Assembly: GCA_964482135.1 (NCBI GenBank)
Contig: CAYZWF010000015.1
Coordinates: 1-44,704, forward strand
DNA from: UBA11136 sp964482135
Lineage (GTDB): Bacteria; Pseudomonadota; Alphaproteobacteria; UBA11136
Reading direction: 5' to 3'
Length of the DNA: 44,704 nucleotides
The position numbers were made by a program, and so were the translations under genes. The notes beneath the pieces are model-generated. The model had not been told where the DNA came from. It ran no database searches and worked only from the letters and a program-made list of their open reading frames with translations. The first letter of the stretch is position 1. Each line of letters begins with the position of its first letter. Of this stretch, positions 1 through 8,961 are shown piece after piece.

Positions 1-1074
1 CGCAGGGAGTTGATGCCACAGATTATTCGTTCACTGGTGGATGAACGACTCAAGCTTCAGGAAGCCAAGAAAGAAAAGGTTTCCGTCAGCAAATCTCGCA
101 TAGAGAAGGCAGTGCGGTTTCTTGAAAAGAAAAGCGGGGTCGAGGAAGGAAAGTTTGAGGAATATCTGGCTCTCAAAGGAGTAGATTTTTCCACGTTGGA
201 GACACAGATTCGCACCGACCTGACATGGCGGGAACTGATTGAACGCCGTTTGTTGCCGCTCATTGACGTGGGTAAGGAGGAGATCGACGAGGTCATAGAG
301 CGCATGAAACAGAACAAAGGTGAACCAGAGCATCTCGTCGCAGAGATATTTCTTCAGGTGGACACTCCAGGCCAAGAAAGAAAAATAGAGGCGACTGCCG
401 AAAAACTTATGGGATACCTGAAAGAAGGGCGTTCTTTCCCGCAATTGGCGAGTCAGTTTTCCCATTCCGCGTCCGCAGCCACCGGAGGTGACATCGGATG
501 GGTCCTTCCCGGTGATCTCGATGAGGAGGTGGAAAAAGCCCTCGCAGCCATGGGTAAAAACCAGGTTGTGGGGCCCATCAGGAGCCTCACGGGATTTCAT
601 ATCCTGTTGTTGCGAGACAAGAGAATCAGTGGATCTCAGGGAGAGTCCAGTCTCGAATTGCATCAGATTTTTCTTTCTCTCCCCCCCGGAGCCAGCGAGA
701 ACGAAATCGAGATTGTCTCGAATCGGGCCAATGAGTTGAGGAGTGGGGTTTCCGGCTGTGATGCCATGGCGGCACTCACAGATGACAGCGGTGCCTCCTT
801 GTCCAATGATCTTGGAACATTGAAGTTGGGGGATTTACCTTCGAATCTTCAGGAAGCCGTCAAGGATATTGAAATCGGAAAGCCCAGCGAGCCCGTGGTG
901 GCAGGCGGCGGGGTCATGGTGTTAATGGTCTGCAGTCGGACCGAGCCAAAGTCCACCATCCCGGAACATAACCAAATCGCCGATCAGATTGAGTTTCAAC
1001 GACTGGATCTGATGGCGCAACGTTATCTTCGCGATCTCCGCCGTTCGGCTCATATCGATATACGCGTTGAATAG
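1..1074 (+). CDS. surA: Peptidylprolyl isomerase SurA, 5' truncated by window edge
   Basis: Periplasmic chaperone and parvulin-type prolyl isomerase that escorts unfolded outer-membrane proteins to the BAM complex. The frame is open from base 1, so the signal peptide and first part of the N-terminal domain lie outside the window; a TTG at 10 is not a believable start. The visible part begins inside the SurA N domain (RSLVDERLKLQEA), then a first PPIC domain at about residues 105-205 (ATGGDIGWV, GPIRSLTGFHILLL) and a second, more diverged PPIC-like domain at about 215-320. It is followed 24 bases later by pdxA on the same strand, the usual alphaproteobacterial order (lptD-)surA-pdxA-rsmA. Confidence 0.9.
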   Translation, partial: RRELMPQIIRSLVDERLKLQEAKKEKVSVSKSRIEKAVRFLEKKSGVEEGKFEEYLALKGVDFSTLETQIRTDLTWRELIERRLLPLIDVGKEEIDEVIERMKQNKGEPEHLVAEIFLQVDTPGQERKIEATAEKLMGYLKEGRSFPQLASQFSHSASAATGGDIGWVLPGDLDEEVEKALAAMGKNQVVGPIRSLTGFHILLLRDKRISGSQGESSLELHQIFLSLPPGASENEIEIVSNRANELRSGVSGCDAMAALTDDSGASLSNDLGTLKLGDLPSNLQEAVKDIEIGKPSEPVVAGGGVMVLMVCSRTEPKSTIPEHNQIADQIEFQRLDLMAQRYLRDLRRSAHIDIRVE

Positions 1075-1098
1075 ATCCCTTTTTGGGGTCACGAAGCC

Positions 1099-2163
1099 AT
1101 GTCATTTACACGAGAATCTGATCGATCGGCCTTGCCCCTGGCGCTGACTATGGGTGAACCCGCGGGTATCGGCGGAGAAATCGCCCTGAAGGCGTGGCGA
1201 CATCTTTCACAAAAGGGGGACAGAGAAAACGATCAAACACCGCCGGTCTTTTTTTCCATCGACGCCCCCCATCGCCTTGAAGAGCTCTCTAGTCGCCTCG
1301 GCATTGGCACACCGATCCAGCCCATAGAGACCCCCGAACAGGCCGCATCCGTCTTTGCCGATGCTTTGCCTGTGATGCCTTTAAACTTCTCCGTAACAGC
1401 CACTCCCGGAAAGCCCAACACGGAAAATGCTCCCGCCGTCATAGCATCCATTGACCACGCAATTGGGCTAGCGCAGGGAGGGCGTATATCTGGGATTGTT
1501 ACAAATCCCATCCACAAGAAATGCCTTTTGGAAGCCGGATTCGCCTATCCCGGACATACTGAATATCTCACCGAGCATGCGGGGAAAGACACCCAGGCTG
1601 TGATGATGCTTGTGGCTCCGGGGATTCGCGTGGTGCCGGTAACGGTTCATATGTCCCTGGCCGATGCAATTCGTCATCTGACAACGGAGATAATCGTGTG
1701 TTCCGCGCGTATCACAGCCGATGCCCTGATCAGGGATTTTGGCATCCCGAACCCACGGCTGGCGGTTGCCGCACTTAATCCCCACGCCGGAGAAGGGGGT
1801 AAGATGGGGTGTGAGGAAACGGAAATCATCGCCCCTGCGGTGGATGAAATTCGCCAGGCCGGAATAAATGTTATCGGCCCGTCCCCGGCGGACACATTGT
1901 TCCATGCCTCCGCCCGCGCGAAATTCGATGTCGCCTTGTGCATGTATCACGATCAGGCACTAATACCTCTTAAAACCGTGGATTTTGAGAACGGCGTCAA
2001 TATCACGCTCGGTCTGCCTTTTATCCGCACCTCGCCCGATCACGGCACGGCCCTGGATATCGCCGGACGTGGCAGCGCCAGCGAACACAGTCTGTTGGCC
2101 GCTCTGAGGACCGCCCGTGACATGGCGGAACACAGAAACACCGGGCTGGAATCCGTTGCCTAA
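1099..2163 (+). CDS. pdxA: 4-hydroxythreonine-4-phosphate dehydrogenase PdxA
   Basis: NAD-dependent oxidation of 4-phosphohydroxy-L-threonine in the DXP-dependent pyridoxal phosphate pathway, cytosolic. The 354-residue length is normal for the family. Visible motifs are GEPAGIGGE near the N-terminus, YPGHTEYL and NPHAGEGGKMG, which supply metal-binding histidines, and a C-terminal block MYHDQALIPLK...SPDHGTALDIAG. The ATG at 1099 is the natural start because conserved sequence begins within 15 residues. Its 3' end overlaps the likely start of rsmA, so the two are probably translationally coupled. Confidence 0.95.
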   Translation: MSFTRESDRSALPLALTMGEPAGIGGEIALKAWRHLSQKGDRENDQTPPVFFSIDAPHRLEELSSRLGIGTPIQPIETPEQAASVFADALPVMPLNFSVTATPGKPNTENAPAVIASIDHAIGLAQGGRISGIVTNPIHKKCLLEAGFAYPGHTEYLTEHAGKDTQAVMMLVAPGIRVVPVTVHMSLADAIRHLTTEIIVCSARITADALIRDFGIPNPRLAVAALNPHAGEGGKMGCEETEIIAPAVDEIRQAGINVIGPSPADTLFHASARAKFDVALCMYHDQALIPLKTVDFENGVNITLGLPFIRTSPDHGTALDIAGRGSASEHSLLAALRTARDMAEHRNTGLESVA

Positions 2164-3055
2164 ATCACGAGATAAAGAGAACGGACCGGCCGCCCACCTG
2201 CCGCCCCTGCGCGAGGTTATTGCCCGTTACGGCCTTTCCGCCCAGAAGTCTCTGGGCCAGAATTTCCTCTTCGACCTGAATCTCACCCGTCGCATCGCCC
2301 GCTCGGCCGGTGACATTTCTGGAAAAACAGTTATTGAAATAGGCCCCGGACCCGGCGGGCTGACCCGCGCCCTGTTGCAGGAGGGGGCGCGTGTTATCGC
2401 CATCGAACGGGATACGCGATTCCAGGGGGCCATGGAGGAGCTTGCCGATGCCTATCCCGGACAGCTTACCCTTGTTATCGGTGATGCTCTGGAACAGGAT
2501 CCCCTGCAACTCTGCCCTGCCGGGGAACCCCCGGAGATAATCGCCAACTTGCCTTTCAATATCGCCACGCCGTTGATTTTCAAATGGCTTGATAATGCAA
2601 AGCGGTATGCCGGCATGACCCTGACCCTTCAGAAAGAGGTGGCCGAACGCATCACGGCCGCGCCAAGGTCAAAGGAATACGGCCGTCTTTCCGTCATGAC
2701 CCAGTGGCAATGCAGTACTAGTGCTCTGTTTAAGATCCCACCACGGGCCTTCATCCCGCCGCCAAAGGTGACATCAATGGTGATCCGGCTTGTCCCCCGC
2801 AGCGAGCCTCTCGCCATGGCTGATCCGGACACGTTGAGGAGGACCGTCAAGGCCGCCTTCGGTCAACGGCGCAAGATGCTGCGCAGCTCTCTCAAGGCTC
2901 TTAATGTTGATACGGCACCGCTCCTTGAGACGGCTGATATTCCGCCCACGGCCCGCGCCGAGGAACTCACGGTGGAACAATTCTGTGCCCTGGCCCGCGC
3001 CCTGGACAAACAGACAGAACCAGTGGCTGTTACTGACCTTCGCGCAGACCCTTGA
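2156..3055 (+). CDS. rsmA: 16S rRNA adenine(1518/1519)-N6 dimethyltransferase RsmA (KsgA)
   Basis: SAM-dependent dimethylation of two adjacent adenines in the 3'-terminal helix of 16S rRNA, a late step of small-subunit assembly. Visible motifs are KSLGQNFLFD (motif X), IEIGPGPGGLTRAL (SAM motif I), and ANLPFNIATPL (motif IV, NLPF/Y). The start is uncertain. No ATG precedes the conserved domain, which begins near 2199 (PPLREVIARYGL). TTG at 2156 overlaps the pdxA stop and gives 299 residues, close to the family norm; GTG at 2117 gives 312. The 3' end runs 26 bases into the convergent gmk gene, so no terminator separates them. Confidence 0.92.
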   Translation: MPKSRDKENGPAAHLPPLREVIARYGLSAQKSLGQNFLFDLNLTRRIARSAGDISGKTVIEIGPGPGGLTRALLQEGARVIAIERDTRFQGAMEELADAYPGQLTLVIGDALEQDPLQLCPAGEPPEIIANLPFNIATPLIFKWLDNAKRYAGMTLTLQKEVAERITAAPRSKEYGRLSVMTQWQCSTSALFKIPPRAFIPPPKVTSMVIRLVPRSEPLAMADPDTLRRTVKAAFGQRRKMLRSSLKALNVDTAPLLETADIPPTARAEELTVEQFCALARALDKQTEPVAVTDLRADP

Positions 3056-3695
3056 CGAACTCGGCCAGGCCGGTCTGTCTTTTGCGCCGCAATCGTTCCG
3101 CCTGAAGAATTGCCTGGACCTTGGTGACACTGTCTTCTAAGTCGCTGTTAACAATGATGTAATCATAGGCATCCCAGTGGCTCATCTCATCGGCCGCCTG
3201 GGCCATGCGGCTGGCCACAACCTCGTCGCTGTCCTGTGCCCGGCCATGCAGGCGACGATCAAGCTCGGCGGTGGAAGGCGGCAGAATAAATATACCCACC
3301 AGATCGTCGCGGGCGTTCTGTTCAAGCTGTTGCGCCCCCTGCCAGTCCACATCGAACAGAACATCGCGTCCCTCGGCCAGTTCCGCCTCCACCGGCTCAC
3401 GAGGAGTGCCGTAGTAATTGTCAAAGACCTTGGCGTATTCCAACAGCTCTTTGCGATTCACCATCAAGTTGAACTCGCTCTTGTCGATAAAATGGTAGTC
3501 CTCGCCGGCCACCTCTTCCTGGCGCCGGTCCCTTGTTGTCACCGACACCGACATAACAAGATCGTTTTCCCGCTCCAGCAAGGCTCGTGAGATGGTGGTT
3601 TTTCCCGCCCCCGAGGGAGAGGAAAGAACCAGCATCAAGCCACGGCGGCATACTCTGAAGGGGGAGCCGTAATCGGAATCGGAAGGTGTGGTCAT
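3030..3695 (-). CDS. gmk: Guanylate kinase
   Basis: ATP-dependent phosphorylation of GMP to GDP, an essential cytosolic step in guanine nucleotide recycling. The P-loop SGAGKT lies at residues 28-33 and is followed by the family signatures SVTTRDRR and GEDYHFI (GMP-binding region), then YGTPREPVE and DVDWQGAQQL. Length is 221 with an N-terminal extension; an internal ATG 20 codons in would start directly at the P-loop strand, so the start is moderately certain. It lies 11 bases downstream of yicC, the common proteobacterial pair, and its end overlaps rsmA tail to tail. Confidence 0.95.
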   Translation of the reverse strand: MTTPSDSDYGSPFRVCRRGLMLVLSSPSGAGKTTISRALLERENDLVMSVSVTTRDRRQEEVAGEDYHFIDKSEFNLMVNRKELLEYAKVFDNYYGTPREPVEAELAEGRDVLFDVDWQGAQQLEQNARDDLVGIFILPPSTAELDRRLHGRAQDSDEVVASRMAQAADEMSHWDAYDYIIVNSDLEDSVTKVQAILQAERLRRKRQTGLAEFVKGLREGQ

Positions 3696-3706
3696 CGAGG
3701 TATTAC

Positions 3707-4606
3707 CTATTCAATATTCTGGGTCTGCTCGCGGAACTGTTCCACCACCGTTTTGATCTCCACGCCTATTCGCGTCAGTTCCATATCGGCGGATTTTGAA
3801 CAGATGGTATTGGCCTCGCGATTGAATTCCTGGCACAGAAAATCGAGCTTGCGGCCCACCGCCTCTTTTGACCCCGCCTTAGGGGAAATCAACTCTTGTG
3901 CCGCTTGAATGTGCCCGCGAAGACGGTCCAGTTCTTCCCGCACGTCCGCCTTTGCGGCAAGAAAAGCTACTTCCTGGGCAAGCCGCTCCTCATCCATCGC
4001 CGGAACACTGTCGCGAAGCTCGGCGATGCGCGATTGAAGCCGCTGCAACAGTGACTCGGGCTGGGAAGCAGCAGTTTCTTCCGCCGCATCGCACAGTCCC
4101 GTCAGAACCTTCAGTTGTTCGCCGAGAAGAGCCCCCAGATGTTCCCCCTCGCTTTCCCGCATAGCGGTAAGGCCGTCAAAAGCAGCCTCCAGCCCCTCAA
4201 GAATGGTTTCTTCAAGCGCCTCCCGTTCCTCTTTTGATTCTCCCGCCTCGCCCGTCACCAAAACACCGGGGACGCGCAACAGGCCATCAAGGTGGGGTGG
4301 TGCGGAATCAACGCGCTCCGCCAGCTTGGCGACGATATGGGCAAGCTGCGCAACCACCTCTTCGTCCAGCCGTAACTGAGACCCGCTGCCGGAGCGATCA
4401 AGGGTCAGGGAGAGGGTAATGGCGCCGCGGCGGAATTTTTTCTGGGCCCGCACACGCAGATCGGATTCAAGAAAATCCATTCCCCCGGGCAGGCGACAAC
4501 GGATATCAAGGCCCCGGGAATTGACGCTTTTCGCCTCCCAGACCCAGCCCACACCGTTACGTTCTCCCTCCGCGCGAGCGAAACCCGTCATACTCGAAAG
4601 ACCCAC
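3707..4606 (-). CDS. yicC: YicC/YloC family endoribonuclease
   Basis: YicC family protein; members have been reported to act as endoribonucleases and affect small-RNA turnover and stress survival. The N-terminal family signature SMTGFARAEG is visible, followed by EAKSVNSRGLDI. A C-terminal DUF1732-type region holds KLDFLCQEFNREANTICSKS. The 299-residue length is normal. The listed start is GTG; an ATG five codons later (4591) opens directly on MTGFARAEG and may be the real one. It is the first gene of a yicC-gmk unit and diverges from the SDR gene at 4736 across 129 bases of presumed promoter sequence. Confidence 0.9.
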   Translation of the reverse strand: MGLSSMTGFARAEGERNGVGWVWEAKSVNSRGLDIRCRLPGGMDFLESDLRVRAQKKFRRGAITLSLTLDRSGSGSQLRLDEEVVAQLAHIVAKLAERVDSAPPHLDGLLRVPGVLVTGEAGESKEEREALEETILEGLEAAFDGLTAMRESEGEHLGALLGEQLKVLTGLCDAAEETAASQPESLLQRLQSRIAELRDSVPAMDEERLAQEVAFLAAKADVREELDRLRGHIQAAQELISPKAGSKEAVGRKLDFLCQEFNREANTICSKSADMELTRIGVEIKTVVEQFREQTQNIE

Positions 4607-4735
4607 CTAACCCCCTGTATATGGTATGTTATAGAGGCTCCATACTCTATACCCTGTAGGCTCAAGCAACAAGCCGTGATCCCCAAATCGTCGACGTGTA
4701 TGGCCTAAATTGCCTGAAGCTGCCACAGTCATTCC

Positions 4736-5497
4736 ATGAAAAATCCACGCAATATCCTCATCACAGGAGCCAGCAGCGGCATCGGTGAAGCTCTTGCCCT
4801 GGATTATGCGGAAAACGGGATTACACTGTTCCTCTGTGGTCGGCATGGGGAACGGCTTGATGCCGTAGCAGAGGCCTGCCGTCTTCGGGGCGCTACTGTA
4901 TTTCCGCATATTCTTGACGTCACCGACACTCAGGCCTGCGAAGAATGGATAAGGTCAGCCGATCACGAACACCCCCTCGATCTGGTCGTCGCCAATGCCG
5001 GCGTTTCCGCCGGAACCGGCGGCAAGGGAGAGAATACTGAGCAAGCCCGGCATATCTTCGCCATCAACGTGGAGGGCGTCATCAACACGGTGTCGCCGGT
5101 CTTGCCTCTTATGCGCGCACGCCGTAGAGGGCAGATTGCCATCGTTAGTTCCATCGCAAGCTTCCTAGGAATTCCCGGGGCGCCGGCCTATTGCGCCAGC
5201 AAGGCGGCAATCAGGGTCTGGGGAGAAGCCTTGCGCGGCCATTTGTTCCGGGACGGGCTGGAGGTCTCGGTCATCTGTCCGGGTTTCGTGCGTTCGCGGA
5301 TGACGGCGGATAACCCCTATCCCATGCCTTTTCTGATGAATTCCCCCAAGGCCGCGAGGATCATCCGCAAGGGTCTGGAACGAAACAGGCCGCGCATTAT
5401 CTTCCCCTGGCCCATGGCGGTGGCGGCATGGATGGCAACCGTCCTGCCACCTTCATTGACAGACCCCCTGATGAGGCGGCTCCCCAAAAAATCCTAA
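4736..5497 (+). CDS. SDR family NAD(P)-dependent oxidoreductase
   Basis: Classical short-chain dehydrogenase/reductase of unknown substrate. The Rossmann glycine motif TGASSGIG spans residues 10-17, NAG is in VVANAGVS, and the catalytic triad is Ser139, Tyr152 and Lys156 (YCASK). The C-terminal region from about residue 190 (RSRMTADNPYPMPFLM...AARIIRKGLERNRPRIIFPWPM) resembles SDRs thought to act on hydrophobic or lipid-like substrates, which is inference only. It lies alone on the plus strand between the minus-strand genes mltG and yicC, and its stop overlaps the mltG stop by 4 bases. Confidence 0.85.
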   Translation: MKNPRNILITGASSGIGEALALDYAENGITLFLCGRHGERLDAVAEACRLRGATVFPHILDVTDTQACEEWIRSADHEHPLDLVVANAGVSAGTGGKGENTEQARHIFAINVEGVINTVSPVLPLMRARRRGQIAIVSSIASFLGIPGAPAYCASKAAIRVWGEALRGHLFRDGLEVSVICPGFVRSRMTADNPYPMPFLMNSPKAARIIRKGLERNRPRIIFPWPMAVAAWMATVLPPSLTDPLMRRLPKKS

Positions 5498-6477
5498 TCG
5501 CCATCCCTGATTTTTCGCCATTTGGCGACGTTGCGATTATGTTCGGCCAAGGCTCCCGAAAAGGCATGCCCCCCGCTGCCGTCGGCGACGAAATAAAGAT
5601 CGTCGCTCACCGCGGGATGCAGAACGGCCCGAAGGGCTTGGCGCCCAGGGTTGCTGATTGGGGCGGGGGGAAGACCGTCGATCACATAGGTATTGGAGGG
5701 CGTCTCCTGTTTCAGGTCCTCACGGGTAAGTGTGCGCCCCAACCCCCCCTTTCCACCCGTCAGGTCATAGACCACCGTGGGATCCGATTGCAGCCGCATG
5801 CCACGGCGAAGACGGTTGTAGAAAACCGCCGCGATACGCGGCCGCTCCTCCGCCACGGCCGTTTCTTTCTCGACAATCGAAGCCAGCACCAGCGTTTCCT
5901 GGGGATTTTTCAATGGCAGGCCCGAAACCCTGGAATTCCACCCCTCATGAAGTGTTTCCTTCATGGCCTGATGCATGCGCAGAATCATATCCTCGCGGCT
6001 ATCCCCCCAGGAAAAGTGGTAGGTTTCCGGCAACAGCATCCCCTCTCCGGGAAGCAGTGGAATATCTCCCTGCAGCCCCTCCGTTTCCCGCAAAAGCTGT
6101 GCGATCTGAAAATTAGTCAGGCCTTCCGGAATAGTAAGGCGGCGCACCACGGTGTCGCCCGAGCGAAGAATATCCATGGCCCCACGAGCGCCCACATGGG
6201 GGGGGAAGGCATATTCTCCAGCCTGAAGCTCTCGTGTGGCGGCCTCATAACGCACCCCCAGGATGAACACCGTGGTGCTGTCTATGACCCCTGACCGGGC
6301 AAGCAGTCCGGCAATACCGCTAAGACCGGCTCCCGGCGGAATGACCAGCGTGACAGGCCCGGTCAGCGGACCAGGAACCGTGAAACGGTCGGAAAGGTAG
6401 AGGAACAGGGAGAGGAGAACGGCGCCGAGCGCCGCCACGGTAAACGTTATGCGGAGGAGCCACCGCCGCATGATCAT
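5494..6477 (-). CDS. mltG: Endolytic murein transglycosylase MltG
   Basis: Inner-membrane lytic transglycosylase that cleaves nascent peptidoglycan strands and is thought to set glycan chain length. A single N-terminal transmembrane segment lies at about residues 7-28. A LysM-like region follows (GPVTLVIPPGAGLSGIAGLL), then the YceG catalytic domain with the IVEKE motif at residues 201-205, which contains the catalytic Glu, and LQSDPTVVYDL and GLPPAPISNPG. Length 327 is typical. The start lies three bases after the fabF stop, so it is the last gene of the fab unit; the pairing with fabF and acpP is standard in proteobacteria. Confidence 0.93.
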   Translation of the reverse strand: MIMRRWLLRITFTVAALGAVLLSLFLYLSDRFTVPGPLTGPVTLVIPPGAGLSGIAGLLARSGVIDSTTVFILGVRYEAATRELQAGEYAFPPHVGARGAMDILRSGDTVVRRLTIPEGLTNFQIAQLLRETEGLQGDIPLLPGEGMLLPETYHFSWGDSREDMILRMHQAMKETLHEGWNSRVSGLPLKNPQETLVLASIVEKETAVAEERPRIAAVFYNRLRRGMRLQSDPTVVYDLTGGKGGLGRTLTREDLKQETPSNTYVIDGLPPAPISNPGRQALRAVLHPAVSDDLYFVADGSGGHAFSGALAEHNRNVAKWRKIRDGD

Positions 6478-6480
6478 ATC

Positions 6481-7737
6481 TTAAACCGGGCCGAGCACCA
6501 AAGAGGCGTTGGTGCCTCCAAAGCCAAAGGAATTGGAAAGGGCATATCGCACCTTACGCTCTTTGGCCTGATAGGGCACGAGATCAAGGTCACAACCCTC
6601 CGAGGGATTATCAAGATTAAGGGTGGGCGGCACCACTCCGTTGCGAATCGCGAGAATGGAGAAAATAGCTTCCACACTCCCCGCCGCGCCCAAAAGATGG
6701 CCGATGGCCGACTTGGTGGAGGACATGGATACCCCTTCCGCCGCAGCCCCGAATACCTTTTTCACCGCACCAAGTTCAATCTCGTCCCCCATTGGGGTGG
6801 AGGTGCCATGGGCATTGATATAGTCAATATCCTCGGGATTGATGCCGGCCCGTTTAATGGCGGCACTCATGGCAAGCACTGCGCCACGCCCGTCCTCCGC
6901 TGGCGCCGTAATATGATGGGCATCGCCGGACATGCCATATCCAACGAGTTCCGCATAGATTTTGGCGCCACGTTTCTTGGCATGTTCGTATTCTTCGAGG
7001 ACCAGAATTCCGGCCCCCTCACCCATCACGAAGCCGTCGCGGTCCTTGTCCCAGGGCCGGGAAGCTTTCGTCGGCGTATCGTTGAAATTGGTGGACAGCG
7101 CCTTGGCGGCGGCAAAGCCGACCATGCCGATACGGCAGACGGTGGACTCCGCCCCGCCAGCCACCATAACGTCCGCATCATCCAACTGGATAAGCCGGGC
7201 CGCATCGCCAATGGCATGGGCCCCGGAAGAACAGGCGGTAACAACGGCGTGGTTGGGTCCACGGAAACCGTATTTTATGGAGACGTGACCAGAGGCAAGA
7301 TTAATGAGACAGGAGGGAATGAAGAAAGGAGAAACCCGTCGTGGACCCTTCTCGGCCAGGATCAGCGAGGTGTCATGAATACCTTCCAGCCCGCCAATTC
7401 CCGAACCGATCATGACCCCGGTGCGTTCCAGCTCAGAGGCCTCCGTGGGCTTCCATCCGGAATCCTCTACTGCCTGGGTGGCGGCGGCCAGGGCAAAGAG
7501 GATGAAATCGCCCATCTTGCGCTGGTCTTTGGGCGGCACCCAATCATCGGGGTTGAAGGCACCCTCTTCGTCCCCGCCGGGTAATTGACCGGCAATCTTG
7601 CAGGAGAGGTCCGAGATATCGAATCGTTCAACGGCCGAAATTCCCGACTCGGATTCAATCAGGCGGTCCCAGCTGGGCGTAATCCCGCAGCCCAGGGGTG
7701 TGACCATGCCCATGCCTGTTACAACGACACGTTTCAT
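6481..7737 (-). CDS. fabF: Beta-ketoacyl-ACP synthase II FabF
   Basis: Condensing enzyme of type II fatty acid synthesis; elongates acyl-ACP with malonyl-ACP and is needed for cis-vaccenate formation and temperature adaptation. The nucleophile is Cys169 in VTACSSGAH. The two active-site histidines are in INAHGTSTPMGD and KSAIGHLLGAAG, and the C-terminal GFGGTNASLV loop is present. The 418-residue length is normal. It follows acpP by 60 bases containing a small hairpin and precedes mltG by 3 bases. Confidence 0.96.
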   Translation of the reverse strand: MKRVVVTGMGMVTPLGCGITPSWDRLIESESGISAVERFDISDLSCKIAGQLPGGDEEGAFNPDDWVPPKDQRKMGDFILFALAAATQAVEDSGWKPTEASELERTGVMIGSGIGGLEGIHDTSLILAEKGPRRVSPFFIPSCLINLASGHVSIKYGFRGPNHAVVTACSSGAHAIGDAARLIQLDDADVMVAGGAESTVCRIGMVGFAAAKALSTNFNDTPTKASRPWDKDRDGFVMGEGAGILVLEEYEHAKKRGAKIYAELVGYGMSGDAHHITAPAEDGRGAVLAMSAAIKRAGINPEDIDYINAHGTSTPMGDEIELGAVKKVFGAAAEGVSMSSTKSAIGHLLGAAGSVEAIFSILAIRNGVVPPTLNLDNPSEGCDLDLVPYQAKERKVRYALSNSFGFGGTNASLVLGPV

Positions 7738-7752
7738 GGAAGACCTTGCCGA

Positions 7753-7774
7753 TTCATTTGTGCCTGTTCAGGCA
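7753..7774 (-). other. Imperfect inverted repeat between acpP and fabF
   Basis: A hairpin can form from arms containing GCCTG and CAGGC, extended by ATTTG and CAAAT with a two-base bulge. There is no T-tract after it on the minus strand, so it is not an intrinsic terminator. It may be an RNA stability or processing element that helps acpP mRNA outnumber fabF mRNA. This role is inferred from position only. Confidence 0.3.
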
Positions 7775-7797
7775 AATCCGTCACGACCCGAAGCCGG

Positions 7798-8034
7798 TCA
7801 GGATTTATTGTTTTCGATAAAGCTGATGGCGTCTTTAACGATGAGGATTTTTTCAGCGGCGTCGTCGGGTATTTCGCACCCGAATTCTTCCTCAAATGCC
7901 ATCACAAGTTCCACTGTGTCGAGGCTGTCGGCGCCTAAATCGTCGATAAAACTTGCGTTATCGGTCACTTTGGCCTCATCGACACCGAGATGATCTATCA
8001 CGATTTTTTTAACGCGCTCGGCAATGTCACTCAT
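7798..8034 (-). CDS. acpP: Acyl carrier protein
   Basis: Carrier of growing acyl chains in fatty acid and lipid A synthesis. The 78-residue acidic protein has the phosphopantetheine site Ser37 in GADSLDTVELVMAFEEEF. The start MSDIAERVKKIV is canonical. Upstream, 162 bases separate it from fabG and include a weak terminator-like hairpin, so acpP may have its own promoter. It is followed by fabF. Confidence 0.97.
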   Translation of the reverse strand: MSDIAERVKKIVIDHLGVDEAKVTDNASFIDDLGADSLDTVELVMAFEEEFGCEIPDDAAEKILIVKDAISFIENNKS

Positions 8035-8094
8035 GTCATGTTTCCCTTGGACTTAACAAAATTAACTGAATGGAGGAAGGGCCGAATACCCTTT

Positions 8095-8115
8095 AAAAAA
8101 GCGGCCTCTTGCCAC
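8095..8115 (-). terminator. Weak intrinsic terminator-like hairpin between fabG and acpP
   Basis: Read on the minus strand, GTGGC and GCCGC pair (one G-U) around the five-base loop AAGAG and are followed directly by six T residues. The stem is only five pairs, so termination would be partial at most. It sits about 80 bases after the fabG stop and 60 before the acpP start, consistent with partial uncoupling of acpP from fabD-fabG. Confidence 0.4.
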
Positions 8116-8196
8116 GATTTCATTGAAAACGGCGGATTACCTATCACACTTTCACAGCCGGGCCAATAGAGAGAAGGCCACCCCGCTTTCCGGCGT

Positions 8197-8943
8197 TCAT
8201 ATCATCGCCATTCCCCCGTTTACATGCAAGGTCTGTCCGGTGATATAGGCAGCTTCGTCAGAAGCCAGAAAGGCCACCGCCGCGGCAACATCATCACTGC
8301 TCCCCAAACGGCCGCAGGGAATATTATTGAGCAGACGTTCCCGTGTCGCGTCGTCAAGGGCATCGGTCATGGCAGTGGCGATGAATCCCGGGGCTATACA
8401 GTTGACGGTGATGCCGCGCGTGGCCACTTCGGCCGCCAGCGACTTAGACATGCCGATCAGCCCAGCCTTCGAAGCGGCGTAATTAGCCTGTCCTGGATTT
8501 CCAGTGACGCCAACCACCGACGCGATCCCGATGATACGGCCCCAGCGGGCCTTCATCATTCCCTTGAGACAGGCCCGGGACAGGCGGAAACCAGCCGTCA
8601 GATTAACATCGAGAACCTTCTGCCAGTCTTCGTCCTTCATCCGCATGAAGAGCGCATCGCGGGTGATCCCGGCGTTATTTATCAGGATGTCGATGCCCCC
8701 CATGGCCGCCACAGCCTCACCTACCAGGGAATCGGCAGCGCCAGCCTCGGTGATATCGGCGGCAGCCACGAAGGCCCGCTCTTTCAGTTCCGTGGCCAGA
8801 TCCTCCATCCCCTCGCGGTTCATATCCGAAAGAGTCACCGTGGCTCCTCTGGCGTGCAGAACGCGGGCGACGGTGCCGCCGATTCCACCCGAGGCGCCGG
8901 TGACAAGCGCTCTTTTACCACCAAGATCGAACATGGCTCCCAT
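8197..8943 (-). CDS. fabG: 3-oxoacyl-ACP reductase FabG
   Basis: NADPH-dependent reduction of beta-ketoacyl-ACP in fatty acid elongation. Counting from the chosen start, TGASGGIG is at residues 15-22, NNAG at 89-92, the catalytic residues are Ser142, Tyr155 and Lys159, and INCIAPGFI-type and GGMAMI-type C-terminal blocks mark it as FabG (here VNCIAPGFIATAMTD). The ATG at 8943 is chosen because GGAG lies six bases upstream; TTG at 8955, GTG at 8946 and ATG at 8934 are alternatives. It follows fabD by about 18 bases and precedes acpP, the standard fab cluster order. Confidence 0.94.
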   Translation of the reverse strand: MGAMFDLGGKRALVTGASGGIGGTVARVLHARGATVTLSDMNREGMEDLATELKERAFVAAADITEAGAADSLVGEAVAAMGGIDILINNAGITRDALFMRMKDEDWQKVLDVNLTAGFRLSRACLKGMMKARWGRIIGIASVVGVTGNPGQANYAASKAGLIGMSKSLAAEVATRGITVNCIAPGFIATAMTDALDDATRERLLNNIPCGRLGSSDDVAAAVAFLASDEAAYITGQTLHVNGGMAMI

Positions 8944-8961
8944 CACATTCTCCAACAGATT

